Source: DATFDN01 sp963818725 (lineage in GTDB: Bacteria > Pseudomonadota > Alphaproteobacteria > Acetobacterales > Acetobacteraceae). From it: a stretch of DNA of 64,000 bases. Numbering within the stretch: position 1 is the stretch's first letter; each line of letters begins with the position of its first letter. Below are positions 27,170 to 36,254 of this stretch, piece after piece. The notes beneath the pieces are model-generated. The model made no database searches. It saw nothing but the letters and a program-made list of their open reading frames with translations, and was not told where the DNA came from. The position numbers and the translations under genes are program-made. The stretch spans positions 62,001 to 126,000 of the forward strand of contig CAWFTU010000014.1 in NCBI GenBank assembly GCA_963818725.1, read 5' to 3'.

Positions 27170-28501
27170 ATGGACCGTACGCCCCGCTTTGACGATGCCG
27201 GGCTCGCCGCCAGATACATGTCAGGCTTCGGCAACCAGTTCGAGACGGAGGCTCTGCCCGGCGCCCTTCCATTGGGGCGCAACTCGCCACAGCGCTGCGC
27301 CTACGGGCTGTATGCCGAGCAAATCTCGGGCTCGTCCTTCACGGCGCCACGGGCCAGCAACAGGCGGAGCTGGCTTTATCGCGTCCGGCCCACGGTCGGG
27401 CACTGGGGACGGTTCCGCAAGGCGGATGCCGGGCTGTGGCGCACGGCGCCCTGCGCCGAGGTGGAGGTGCCGCCAGCGCCGATGCGCTGGAACCCAATCG
27501 AGATTCCCTCGGAGGAGCTGAGCTTCCCGCGCAGCGTCCGCACGATCGCGGCGGCGGGCGACGCGGACGCGCGGGCGGGCATGGCGGCGCATGTGTACCT
27601 GACCACCCGCTCCATGCGGGACGAGTGCTTCTACAATGCCGATGGCGAGATGCTCTTCGTGCCCCAGCATGGCAGCCTGCGGCTTCGCACCGAGTTCGGC
27701 GTGATCGACACCGCACCGGGCGAGATCGCCGTTATCCCGCGCGGCGTGAAGTTCCGGGCGGAGCTGCCGGACGGCCCGGCACGCGGCTATCTGTGCGAGA
27801 ACTACGGCGGTTTCCTCACGCTCCCCGAGCGCGGCCCGGTCGGCGCCAACTGCCTGGCCAATGCGCGCGACTTTCTCACTCCCGTTGCGGCCTATGAGGA
27901 GCGGGACGCGCCAACCACGATGATTGTGAAGTGGGGCGGCGCGCTCTGGCGGACCGAGCTGGACCACTCGCCGCTCGACGTGGTCGCGTGGCACGGCAAC
28001 TACGCGCCCTACAAGTACGACCTGCGCCGCTTCTCCCCTGTCGGGGCGCTGCTGTTCGACCACGCCGATCCCAGCATCTTCACGGTGCTGACCTCGCCCT
28101 CGGACACCCCGGGCACCGCCAACGTGGACTTCGTGTGCTTCCCCGACCGCTGGATGGTGGCAGAGGACACCTTCCGCCCGCCCTGGTACCACATGAACTG
28201 CATGAGCGAGTTCATGGGCCTGATCTACGGCCAGTACGACGCCAAGCCGCACGGCTTCGTGCCGGGCGGGTTCAGCCTGCACAACGCCATGCTGCCGCAC
28301 GGCCCCGACGTGGACGCGTTCGAGGGCGCGAGTAACGCGGAGCTCAAGCCGCGCAAGCTCGAAGGCACCATGGCCTTCATGTTCGAGACGCGCTTTTCCC
28401 AGAGCGTGACGGCGTACGCCGCCGCCGCGCCGGAGCTTCAACCGGAGTACAACGACTACGGACGACACCTGCGCAAGCACTTCGATCCGACGAGGCGGTG
28501 A
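27170..28501 (+). CDS. hmgA: Homogentisate 1,2-dioxygenase
   Basis: This protein is 443 aa from the ATG of MDRTPRFDDAGLAARY, preceded by a GGGAGAAGG ribosome-binding site; longer in-frame starts upstream lack one. The family markers are YMSGFGNQFETEALPGALP, SWLYRVRPTVGH, and the Fe-binding cupin region WHGNYAPYKYDLRRFSPV through PPWYHMNCMSEFMGLIYG to the late GGFSLHNAMLPHGPD, with His and Glu ligands. It opens the ring of homogentisate to maleylacetoacetate in tyrosine/phenylalanine degradation. The isomerase and hydrolase partners are not in the window. A pterin-4a-carbinolamine dehydratase gene, which serves phenylalanine hydroxylase, lies 26 kb away. Confidence 0.95.
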   Translation: MDRTPRFDDAGLAARYMSGFGNQFETEALPGALPLGRNSPQRCAYGLYAEQISGSSFTAPRASNRRSWLYRVRPTVGHWGRFRKADAGLWRTAPCAEVEVPPAPMRWNPIEIPSEELSFPRSVRTIAAAGDADARAGMAAHVYLTTRSMRDECFYNADGEMLFVPQHGSLRLRTEFGVIDTAPGEIAVIPRGVKFRAELPDGPARGYLCENYGGFLTLPERGPVGANCLANARDFLTPVAAYEERDAPTTMIVKWGGALWRTELDHSPLDVVAWHGNYAPYKYDLRRFSPVGALLFDHADPSIFTVLTSPSDTPGTANVDFVCFPDRWMVAEDTFRPPWYHMNCMSEFMGLIYGQYDAKPHGFVPGGFSLHNAMLPHGPDVDAFEGASNAELKPRKLEGTMAFMFETRFSQSVTAYAAAAPELQPEYNDYGRHLRKHFDPTRR

Positions 28502-29478
28502 GGATGAACGCCCATGGGCGTAGGGCGGGTATTACGCCCTTAGTCTTGACCCATAGAGCCTGCCACATATCGGGGGCACCCCGCCACAGCAGGGACGCTT
28601 CCGCTCGGCGTCATCCGGAACTCGGACTGATGGCCTCGAACTAGCCGGCCTCGAATTCATTGAGCTACAAAGACCAGCGTGATTGGAACCGTAAGTACTG
28701 CACACCAGGTCGACACTGCTACGAGGCCGGCGATCTCCTCCGGTTCGTTGTTCCACCGCTGGGCAAAGACGTAGCTGAGCACGGCGACCGGCATCGCGCA
28801 CTGAAGGATCAGCACTTTCATTTCGGTGGCAGGAAGATGCAATCCAAGTGCGACGATGAGGCCGATTGCCACACCCATCGCCGCTCGGAGGAATGAAAAG
28901 AGGACGGCGCGGGCCAATGAAACGGCTTTCAAGCGCGCCAGCGATGCACCGATCATGATCAGCATCGCCGGAACCGCAATGCCACCAATCAGAGAGGCGC
29001 TCCGGGCGAGGAATTCTGGTATTTTCAGATGGAGCGCAGTTACCGAAATGCCCGCAGCCACCGCGTAGATCAGCGGAGTACGAACTACGATATTCACGAC
29101 AGAATGAAACCTTGTCGCACCAGCAGAAACGATCTGGCTGAACGGTGAGTTAAACGTATGGGAGACTGCAGAGAAGACTACCGCGTATGCAAGACCCGGC
29201 TTGCCAAAAGCGTAAAAGGCTAGCGGCATGCCTAGAAAGCCATAATTGCCCCATGTAACCGAAGGTAGATATGTGCGCACTCGAAGTCCGGCTAGATGGA
29301 GCCCGATCGATCCGACCAGGGCCAGCAGGAGCAAGCACGCAAGGGCGGCAATGGCCATGCGCGCAAATGCCTCCGGAGTGACGTCGGCAGTCGCCAGCAC
29401 CGAGAAGATTAGGCAAGGCATTGCGACGTCTGAGACTAGCTGTCCTAACGTTATAGATCCGGCTGTCATTATCTTGAA

Positions 29479-30563
29479 TCATGCCGCATAGCGCATGGAC
29501 TTCTGGCGGAAGAAGCTGCGGACCCGGGCGGGCGACTTGGCCAGCCGACGCATGTGGCTGATGGCGGCCTGCTTGAGCTGCTGTTTGCTGCGCATTGGCG
29601 GCTTGCGGGTGACGTGCCGCTTGAGGTCGGCATTCAGCCCTTCATCCGGATTGAGTTCCGGACTGTGGGACGGCAGGTAGGAGACCTCGATCTGCGCCTT
29701 GTGCCGGGCGAGCCACTCACGCACCACCGCCGAACGGTGCACTGGCAGCCGGTCGAGGATCAGGAACACCTTGCGCCCGGCATCACGGATCAGGCGTTGC
29801 AGGAAGCCGATCAGCACCGGCGCCTTGATCGCGCCGTCCAGCACCTGCCAGCGCAACTCGCCTCGGTTGCTGACCGCCGAGATCAGGCCCCGCCCGATGC
29901 GGCGCTGGTTGGGCCGCACGACGGGTGTCTTGCCGGGGAGCGCGTAGGAACGACCGCGCACGTCCTCGGCGCGCAGCCCGGTCTCGTCGCCCCAGAAGAT
30001 CACCCCACGCGCCCGCCGGGCCCGGGCGACAATCGCTGGATACTCCCGGCGCAGCCAATCGCGCACCGCTGCCGGTTGCTGCCCATGGGCCCGCCGCAGC
30101 GGCTTTTGCGCGGTGAAGCCCCAGCGTGCCAGGTGCGTGCCGGTGGTGCGCACCGCCAGGCGCACGCCATACTGGCGGCGGATGAGCGCACCCACCGCCC
30201 CCTCCGCAGCCATTCCATGGACTGCGTCCATGGAACCTTCGGCTGCTCCGCCCGGCTCCACAGCGCAAAGTCCAGGCCCAACTCGTCGGGCACACGGCGG
30301 CAGATCAGCCGCTGGATCTCCCTCTCCTGTGCCGTCGTCAGCAGCTTCTGCTCGTCTGGCTTGCGCCCGCGCTTGCCGCTGACCAGCCCCGTCTCGCCCT
30401 GGGCGTCAAAACGCTTGCAGATGTCGAACACGCCGGTTTGGCTGAGCCCGACCTGGGCGGCGATTGCCGCATAGTTCGCACCGCTCTGGCGCAGGCCGAT
30501 CACCTGTCGCCGTCTTTCTTCCTGGGCCGCCGGAGCCAGCTTGCGCATGTCCACGTGCTTCAT
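29479..30563 (-). pseudogene. IS630-family transposase broken by a palindromic insert
   Basis: The N-terminal frame (MKHVDMRKLAPAAQEERRR, then the HTH GANYAAIAAQVGLSQTGVFDI) reads to DFALWSRA. Removing 50 bases at 30199-30248 restores the frame to AVGALIRRQYGVRLAVRT. The catalytic blocks downstream are intact: IFWGDETGLRAEDV, VFLILDRLPVHRS and YLPSHSPELNPDEGLNADLK. Only the insert inactivates it. Confidence 0.88.
30199..30248 (+). repeat. 50-bp covarying palindromic element, copy A
   Basis: The left part is CCCCTCCGCAGCCATTCC, the inner arms ATGGAC and GTCCAT flank loop TGC, and the right part is GGAACCTTCGGCTGCTC. The outer arms GCAGCC and GGCTGC pair; in the other two copies they are GCTGCC and GGCAGC, a compensated change. 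It shifts the frame of the IS630 transposase. Confidence 0.85.
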
Positions 30564-30822
30564 GTCCGAGGACGTGGTGGCCCTCAGCTTCTATCCAAGA
30601 TAATGGCAGCCGGATCTATAAGTTGTCATAGGGTCGTCCGAATCGCACCCAGGTATAGCCAACTGTGATCGGCGCGCTTACAGGTACCAGCGTCGAAATG
30701 AGTATCTGCCACATTGGAGTTCCTCCTGACAGCACGCGACAGACGTATCGAATCATTGACCTCGATCGCCAGAAACGCCTCACTTTGGCGCAGTGGCAAT
30801 GATAATGTCGCTCGGCAGCGGT

Positions 30823-31167
30823 TTACGGCCATGCCAGCGGCGGCTGTCGCTGCTCCAGGCGCGATATTCTCGGGGCGCGGGTCGGATCATCATCGGAGTA
30901 GACTCCGGATGGCCGAGGTCTGGCCGACGTACGAAACACCTGACGGCACAGGTGGGTCCAAGTCGTCAACTTGTCAGCGAGCCACGCAACGCACGCCCGG
31001 ATGATGCCGGGTCTCGATGGGGGCTTGGGGCTGTACCAGGTCGCTTCAAACCAGCCAGGATCGACGCTCAGGAAGACACCCAACAGTGGAGGCTCGGCGC
31101 GGGCGCGCGCCCTCCGATCGATCTCCTTGGTCCGGCCAAAAAGAGGTTGGTCAGGTGACGGCGGCAT
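30823..31167 (-). CDS. Hypothetical protein
   Basis: This 114-aa protein begins MPPSPDQPLFGRTKEIDRRA, with GTGGAGGATAGATCTT directly upstream as a plausible ribosome-binding site. The middle contains aromatic and basic residues (GWFEATWYSPKPPSRPGI) and an amphipathic helix (IRACVAWLADKLTTW). No signal peptide, membrane segment or known motif is seen. The family is not recognised. Confidence 0.4.
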   Translation of the reverse strand: MPPSPDQPLFGRTKEIDRRARARAEPPLLGVFLSVDPGWFEATWYSPKPPSRPGIIRACVAWLADKLTTWTHLCRQVFRTSARPRPSGVYSDDDPTRAPRISRLEQRQPPLAWP

Positions 31168-31712
31168 AAGATCTATCCTCCACAGGTAAGAGAGAAGCCA
31201 GCTTGCGGTCGTTCACATCGCTCGGTCAGGCGCTGTTGCATCAGCGAATGCCCTTGCGTCGGCGACGGCTATGCGGAAATTCTGGGAAGGCGTCTGTGAC
31301 CGAGATCACACCGGCAGAACTGAACTGCGCCGGGTTTGCCGGCACTTGGAATCGGCGTCTGGGTAGCGGCGGAGCGGTGGACCTCGGTAAGGATCTAGCT
31401 GACGGCAAGCATCTGATTCCCGTCGGGTTTCGGTCGGGGCTGGATGCCGTGTGCCGCCTCAGGATGAAGTTTCAAGAGAAATAATATCCGGGCGCTCGAC
31501 TGCACGGAAATCGCCGACGTGGGGTTTCTCGCACATGCTGGGCGGCTTCACCCACGTCCACCGGACAGAACTCAACCCTTGCCGTGGCCCGTCGTTCGGC
31601 TGCTACCTCGAGCCGAGCCGCTGGGAGGGAATGGCTCGTTTGTCTTACCGTCCCCAGTAGCCATCACCGCGTCGCTTGCCCGCGTTTTGTGATGGGCTCC
31701 TTTCGTCCGCCA
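31168..31712. other. Stretch without a convincing gene
   Basis: A plus-strand frame at 31203-31484 (93 aa) is open but has no recognisable motif and no clear ribosome-binding site. I would not call it. The rest is non-coding up to the comM stop. Confidence 0.35.
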
Positions 31713-32590
31713 CTAACCGCGCGCCCGACCCGGCGCGCGATGGCGGAAGGCGAGCGCCTCGGCGACGTGCATCCGCGCCACCGTCTCGGCCCCGGCCAGG
31801 TCGGCGATGGTGCGCCCGACGCGGAGGACGCGGGTGTAGCCGCGCGGCGACAGGCGGAGCCGCTCCATCGCCTGTTCGGCCAAGGCTTGGGCGTCGGCGG
31901 CGAGCCGGATGTCCTTGGGATCGGCCTCGGCGTTGCTCGCCGCGCCCTCCTCGCCGTACCGGGCGCGCTGTGCGGCGCGGGCGCGGGCGACACGGGCGGC
32001 GACCGCCGCCGAGGACTCGCCGGCCGGAGCGCGCGCGAGCTCGGCGGCGCTGGCGGGCGCCACCTCGACGGTGAGGTCCATCCGATCGAGCACCGGGCCG
32101 CTGATGCGTCCCTGGTAGTCCTCGCCGCAGCGCGGCGCGCCCGCATTCCTGCGCGGCGTCGCCCAGGTGCCCGCAGCGGCACGGGTTCATCGCGGCGATC
32201 AACTGGAAGCGCGCCGGATAGGTGATATGGGCGGCGGCGCGCGCGACGGTGGTGCGCCCGGTCTCCATCGGCTGGCGCAGCGCCTCCAGCGCCTGTTTCG
32301 GAAACTCCGGCAACTCGTCGAGGAACAGCACGCCGCGATGCGCGAGGCTGACCTCGCCAGGCTTTGCGCGCTGGCCGCCGCCGGTCAGCGCCGCCTGGGA
32401 GGCCGAATGGTGCGGCTCGCGGAACGGCGGGCGCGTGACCAGCCGCCCGCCGTCCAGCAGCCCGGCGACGCTGTGGATCATGCTGACCTCCAGCGCCTCC
32501 GGTATTATGTAGCAACCACACCTAGCGGGCTATGGCCGTAAGCCGCTGTTCTGAATAAGTTCTCAGCCCCTTTCGCACGGGGCTTCCCGC

Positions 32591-33037
32591 ATGGTGGACT
32601 ACGTTCTGACGGGCCTGGTCAAGCGCCGGGCCGAGCTGGCTGGCGAGATCGCGGCGACGCACGCCCGGCTGCGCAAGTTGGTTGCGGACATCGAGCACCT
32701 GGACGCGGCGATCCTGCAATTCGACCCGGATTACGAGCTGGAAAGCATCCGGCCGCGCGCCTTCCGTCCGCCGAAAGACTGGGCCAAGCGCGGGGACATG
32801 ACACGGATCGTGCTGGACATCCTCCGGCAGGCGGCCGAGCCGCTGACCACGCGGGACATCGCTTTCGAGCTGCTGACGCAGCGGGCCCTGGACCGAAACG
32901 ACAAGCGGCTCCTGCGGCTTATGACGAAGCGGGTGGGGGTGGCTTTGCGGTTGCAGCGGGAGAAGGGGGTGGTGCGGTCGGAGGAGGGGCCTGGGCAGTT
33001 TGGGTTGTGGGAAGTGGTAGGGCGACGTCAGGTGTGA
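32591..33037 (+). CDS. Conserved hypothetical protein, probable winged helix (transposon cargo)
   Basis: This 148-aa protein begins MVDYVLTGLVKRRAELAGEI. An N-terminal heptad-like helix (RRAELAGEIAATHARLRKLV) suggests a coiled coil, and the second half (MTRIVLDILRQAAEPLTTRD, then IAFELLTQRAL) looks like a winged-helix DNA-binding fold. I recall similar proteins as common hypotheticals in Rhizobiales and Rhodospirillales, often near mobile DNA (memory only). It is the first gene inside the left end of the comM transposon. Confidence 0.7.
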   Translation: MVDYVLTGLVKRRAELAGEIAATHARLRKLVADIEHLDAAILQFDPDYELESIRPRAFRPPKDWAKRGDMTRIVLDILRQAAEPLTTRDIAFELLTQRALDRNDKRLLRLMTKRVGVALRLQREKGVVRSEEGPGQFGLWEVVGRRQV

Positions 33038-33391
33038 CCAAGATCACAATTGAACCCGCGCTGCTTTGCTTCTACTCTTTGCTATCTGCTTGGTGGTGGG
33101 GCTGTCTGGTCGTGTGGTCCGGAGGATATGAACATCAGTTCTGGACGACGGGTATACCTGTCATTCCTGCGACGGCCAATCAGGCGGAAGCCCAACGCGG
33201 CCTTGAGCTTATGCGTGTCGCCTATCCTGGGCACTACTTCACCATTGATCCAGATCCCGCCGAAGACGGGCGCAAACTCGTAGTGTCCTGACTACCAATT
33301 TGGGCAATTCAAGCTCGCTTTGCAGAAGCTCTTGCGCTGGCGATATCAGAAGTAGGTACCTGAGGCGCGCATAGCGGCGACTACTGACAAT
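33038..33391. other. Intergenic stretch in transposon
   Basis: A reading frame ending at 33291 (AYPGHYFTIDPDPAEDGRKL) is open but has no separate start that I can support, because it begins inside the preceding gene. No hairpin or repeat stands out. Confidence 0.3.
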
Positions 33392-33627
33392 ATGGGTGAA
33401 GACACGAGTAAGCCGCCCGTCTCGGGCAGCACCAACCCTGATATGCCTCAGGCCGCCAACATTCCGCCCTCGACTACCCCTGAATCACAAGGGCAGCGGC
33501 CCTCGGCATCTGACAGCGTGGGACAGCAACCCTTTCCCGTTGCAGGACTGCCTTACGGGCTTACGCCGCAACCGGGACAGCAACCGCTACCTCTCCCCGC
33601 CTTCCATCTGTTACTTCAGTCCGGGTT

Positions 33628-35103
33628 GTAACTGCTCAACCCACCCCCGCCAGTTTGTCTTGAGCGACCGGCGAAATTGGAGTTGACGCGGTAACGGGCG
33701 ACTCAATTCAAGGTTGGGGTGAACACCGATCTTGACCTGAGCAAGCTGTCGCATGCGGAGAAGGATGCCCTCGTCCTCTCGCTTGCTGCGCAATTACAAG
33801 CGGCACTGGCGCGGATTGCTGAACTGGAGAAGCGGCTGGCCGAGTTGCAGCTTCCGCCGAAGACGCCGGACAATTCCAGCGTGCCGCCGTCGAAGGGTCT
33901 AAAGCACAACGTGGCGGACAAGCCGAAGCGGAGCGGTCCTCGCGCGGGCAGCGTGGGGCGCAGGGGCGGCGGGCGGGAATTGACGGCCGAGCCCGACGAG
34001 GCGGTGATCGCCCGCGCGGCGCGCTGCCAATACTGCCAGTCGGCACTCGCCGACGCCGACCAGAAGCTCGATGCCCGCTACGATAAGGTCGAGCTGCCCC
34101 GCGTGCGCCCTGTGGTGACGCGGGTGGAACGCTATGCCGGGCGTTGCCAGTGCTGCGGTCGCACCACGCTGGCAGCGCTACCGGAGGGGCTGGAACCGGG
34201 CACGCCGTTTAGCATCAACATCGTCGCATTGGCGATGTATCTGCGTTTCACCCACGCGATCAGCTACGAGCGGCTGAGCCGGATGATGCTGGATCTCCAT
34301 GCCCTGCGGATCAGCGAGGGCGCGCTGGACGCCGCCTTCCGTCGCGCCCGTCCACGTTTGGAGGCCGATGTCGCCGCAATCCTCGCGCGCCTGCGCCGCG
34401 CCCGCGTGATCGGATCGGACGAGACCTCGGTGCGCGTCGGTGGCGTGACCCGCTGGAATTGGGTGTTCCAGAACAGCGACGTCGCGATCCACGTCATCCG
34501 CGGCAGCCGTGGCGCCGGTGTGGTCGGCGCGGTGCTGGACGGGCATCGGCCGATGATCTGGGTCTCCGACCTCTACGGCGCCCAGCAGGGGCACGCCGAA
34601 ATCTGGCAGGTCTGCCTCGCGCATCAGTTGCGCGACTGCCAGTATGCGATCGAGGCGGGGGATGCGGTGTTCGCCCCGCGCATGAAGGCGCTGCTGCTGC
34701 GCGCGGTGCTGCTGGCGCGGCGGCACCGCGCGCTGGCCGAGAGCACGCGGCGCGAATACCGGCGACGGCTGGAAGTGGCACTCGACGCTGTGATCGCGCT
34801 GGCGCCGACGCAGCGCGACGGTAAACGGCTGCGCAAGCGATACGCCAGGTTCCGCGAGCACCTGTTCACCTTTCTCGACCATCCCGAGATCACCGCCGAC
34901 AACAACGCGAGCGAACGGGATCTGCGTCCCACCGCAACGTATCGCAAAGTCACCGGCGGATTCCGTTCCGACTGGGGTGCTGATCTATTCGCCGCCGTCC
35001 GCTCCGTCGTCGGCACCGCCAAGCGCCGCGGGATCGACGCCTATCAGGCCATTCGCGATACGCTATGCGGCCAGTCCGTGCTCACCCCGGGATGAGCAGT
35101 TAC
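33628..35103 (+). mobile_element. IS66-family element (single-gene type), TCCGGGTT duplication
   Basis: The ends GTAACTGCTCAACCC and, on the complement, GTAACTGCTCATCCC bound 1476 bp. TCCGGGTT lies outside both ends (33620-33627, 35104-35111), the 8-bp duplication expected for IS66. Only tnpC is present, as in the ISBst12 subgroup. Confidence 0.95.
33719..35095 (+). CDS. IS66-family transposase (TnpC)
   Basis: This 458-aa protein starts at GTG 33719. An N-terminal leucine-rich coiled coil (LVLSLAAQLQAALARIAELE) is followed by a zinc-finger-like region (CQYCQSAL and CQCCGRTTL) and the DDE domain with VIGSDETSVRVGG (first Asp), WVSDLYGAQQG (second Asp) and the NNASERDLRPTATYRKVTGG block with the Glu. 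It is complete. Confidence 0.94.
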   Translation: MNTDLDLSKLSHAEKDALVLSLAAQLQAALARIAELEKRLAELQLPPKTPDNSSVPPSKGLKHNVADKPKRSGPRAGSVGRRGGGRELTAEPDEAVIARAARCQYCQSALADADQKLDARYDKVELPRVRPVVTRVERYAGRCQCCGRTTLAALPEGLEPGTPFSINIVALAMYLRFTHAISYERLSRMMLDLHALRISEGALDAAFRRARPRLEADVAAILARLRRARVIGSDETSVRVGGVTRWNWVFQNSDVAIHVIRGSRGAGVVGAVLDGHRPMIWVSDLYGAQQGHAEIWQVCLAHQLRDCQYAIEAGDAVFAPRMKALLLRAVLLARRHRALAESTRREYRRRLEVALDAVIALAPTQRDGKRLRKRYARFREHLFTFLDHPEITADNNASERDLRPTATYRKVTGGFRSDWGADLFAAVRSVVGTAKRRGIDAYQAIRDTLCGQSVLTPG

Positions 35104-35916
35104 TCCGGGTTAACTGCTCCTCAACAAAATCCGGAGACCGTGCGCCACATGGCTGAGTTTCTAGCGCATGGTAGCGACAATAGATTACGTCTCAACAATG
35201 AAGCGCACAGAAGAAATCATCAACTTAGAATGACAGTGCTCATATTTATTACTTTTATTTCCGCTACTATTCTAAGTATTCCATTCATATCTATTTTCAA
35301 AACCGGCGATGTAACCGGAGCAGTGACTATGATCAGGGCAGGGCTGTTCAACGCTGCCGCATTGCCTTCACTGAGGCCGCCCTGCCACACATGTGGGGTG
35401 AAGTGAGGCGGCTGATCCAAGGGGGATTCCCGAGCCGGCAAATGTCTGACCCTTGGGGCGGCAACGGGGTCGGAGGGTGCCGTGGCTGCGTTTTCGCCGT
35501 TGCTGGACGTGCTGGCGGACGTCCCTGATCCGCGCCGGGCGCAGGGGAAGCTCTACGGGCTGCCCCACGTGCTGCTGTTCGCCATCCTCGCCATCGTGAC
35601 CGGCTGCAACTCGTATCGTGGCATTGTCACCTTCATCGGCGTCCATCGCCGCAGGCTGAACGCGGCCTTCGGCCTGAACTGGCGCCGCGCACCCGCGCAC
35701 ACCGCCGTCCGCTACATTCTCCAAGGGCTCGACCCGGCCACGGTGGAGGGGGTCTTCCGCCACCATGCCGCCCTGCTGCAGGCGGCGCGCGCCACGCCTG
35801 GGCAGGGCAGCATTGCCCTGGATGGCAAGACGCTGCGCGGCAGCTTTGATGAGTTCCGCGATCGTGCCTCTGCCCAGGTGCTGAGCGCATTTGCCACCGA
35901 CACCGCCTTGGTGCTC

Positions 35917-36254
35917 CCCTCCGCTGGCTTTCCACCTGCTACGCAGTCGGAACCTCACATGGGGTGATGTCTGTCAAGCGTACATGATCAGCCTCGATGA
36001 GGGTGATGGGATCCGCGGTTCGAGCCCGTCTCTCGTATGCGGCACGAGCCGCCGCACCACCTCACATTCGGTCGGACCGTGTGCGGTCCGGACCACAATC
36101 CCGCATGCTTGCGGGTGCAGGGCTCGGAGGGATGGGACCTTTCTTTGGGGCACGGCGTGTTTCAGCCACGGTTCCGTTCGGTCACCATCCACCCCGGATC
36201 CGGCGGCTCAGCCAGGGGCCGATCCGCGGATTGGGTTGCGCCTCGGCCGGTGCG
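35917..36254 (-). ncRNA. Candidate bridge-RNA region of the IS110 element
   Basis: This 338-bp non-coding end of the IS110/IS1111 element contains strong hairpins, including CGGACCG-TGTG-CGGTCCG and CCCGCA-TGCT-TGCGGG on the plus strand. Some IS110-family recombinases use a bridge RNA made from a non-coding end, and in the IS1111 group this is the end downstream of the gene. Orientation and exact limits are not established; this is placement by family knowledge plus visible structure. Confidence 0.4.

Larger units (their letters stand above)
29454..30618 (-). mobile_element. IS630-family element in the AEC gene, TA duplication
   Basis: Both ends start TAGATCCGGCTG and continue CATTATCTTG with few differences; TA lies outside each end (29452-29453 and 30619-30620). 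Length is 1165 bp. The family is the same as the remnant at 51022-51733. Its transposase is disrupted by a 50-bp palindromic element. Confidence 0.88.
28657..30714 (-). pseudogene. AEC-family transporter split by IS630
   Basis: The first codons lie at 30714-30621 (MWQILISTLVPVSAPITVGY), after a strong AGGAGGAACT ribosome-binding site. The rest lies at 29453-28657. Removing the IS630 element with one TA joins them in frame as RPYDNLTLGQLVSDVAMPC, giving a protein of about 304 aa, the usual AEC length. About ten hydrophobic segments are visible, with the family's WGNYGFLGMPLAFYAFG block. AEC transporters export small organic acids or related solutes. No other damage is visible. Confidence 0.85.

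Noticed and set aside
25648..27282. 544-codon minus-strand frame opposite the MocR gene
   Set aside because: The plus strand encodes a textbook MocR protein; the antisense frame is Arg/Gly-rich and runs into the next gene.
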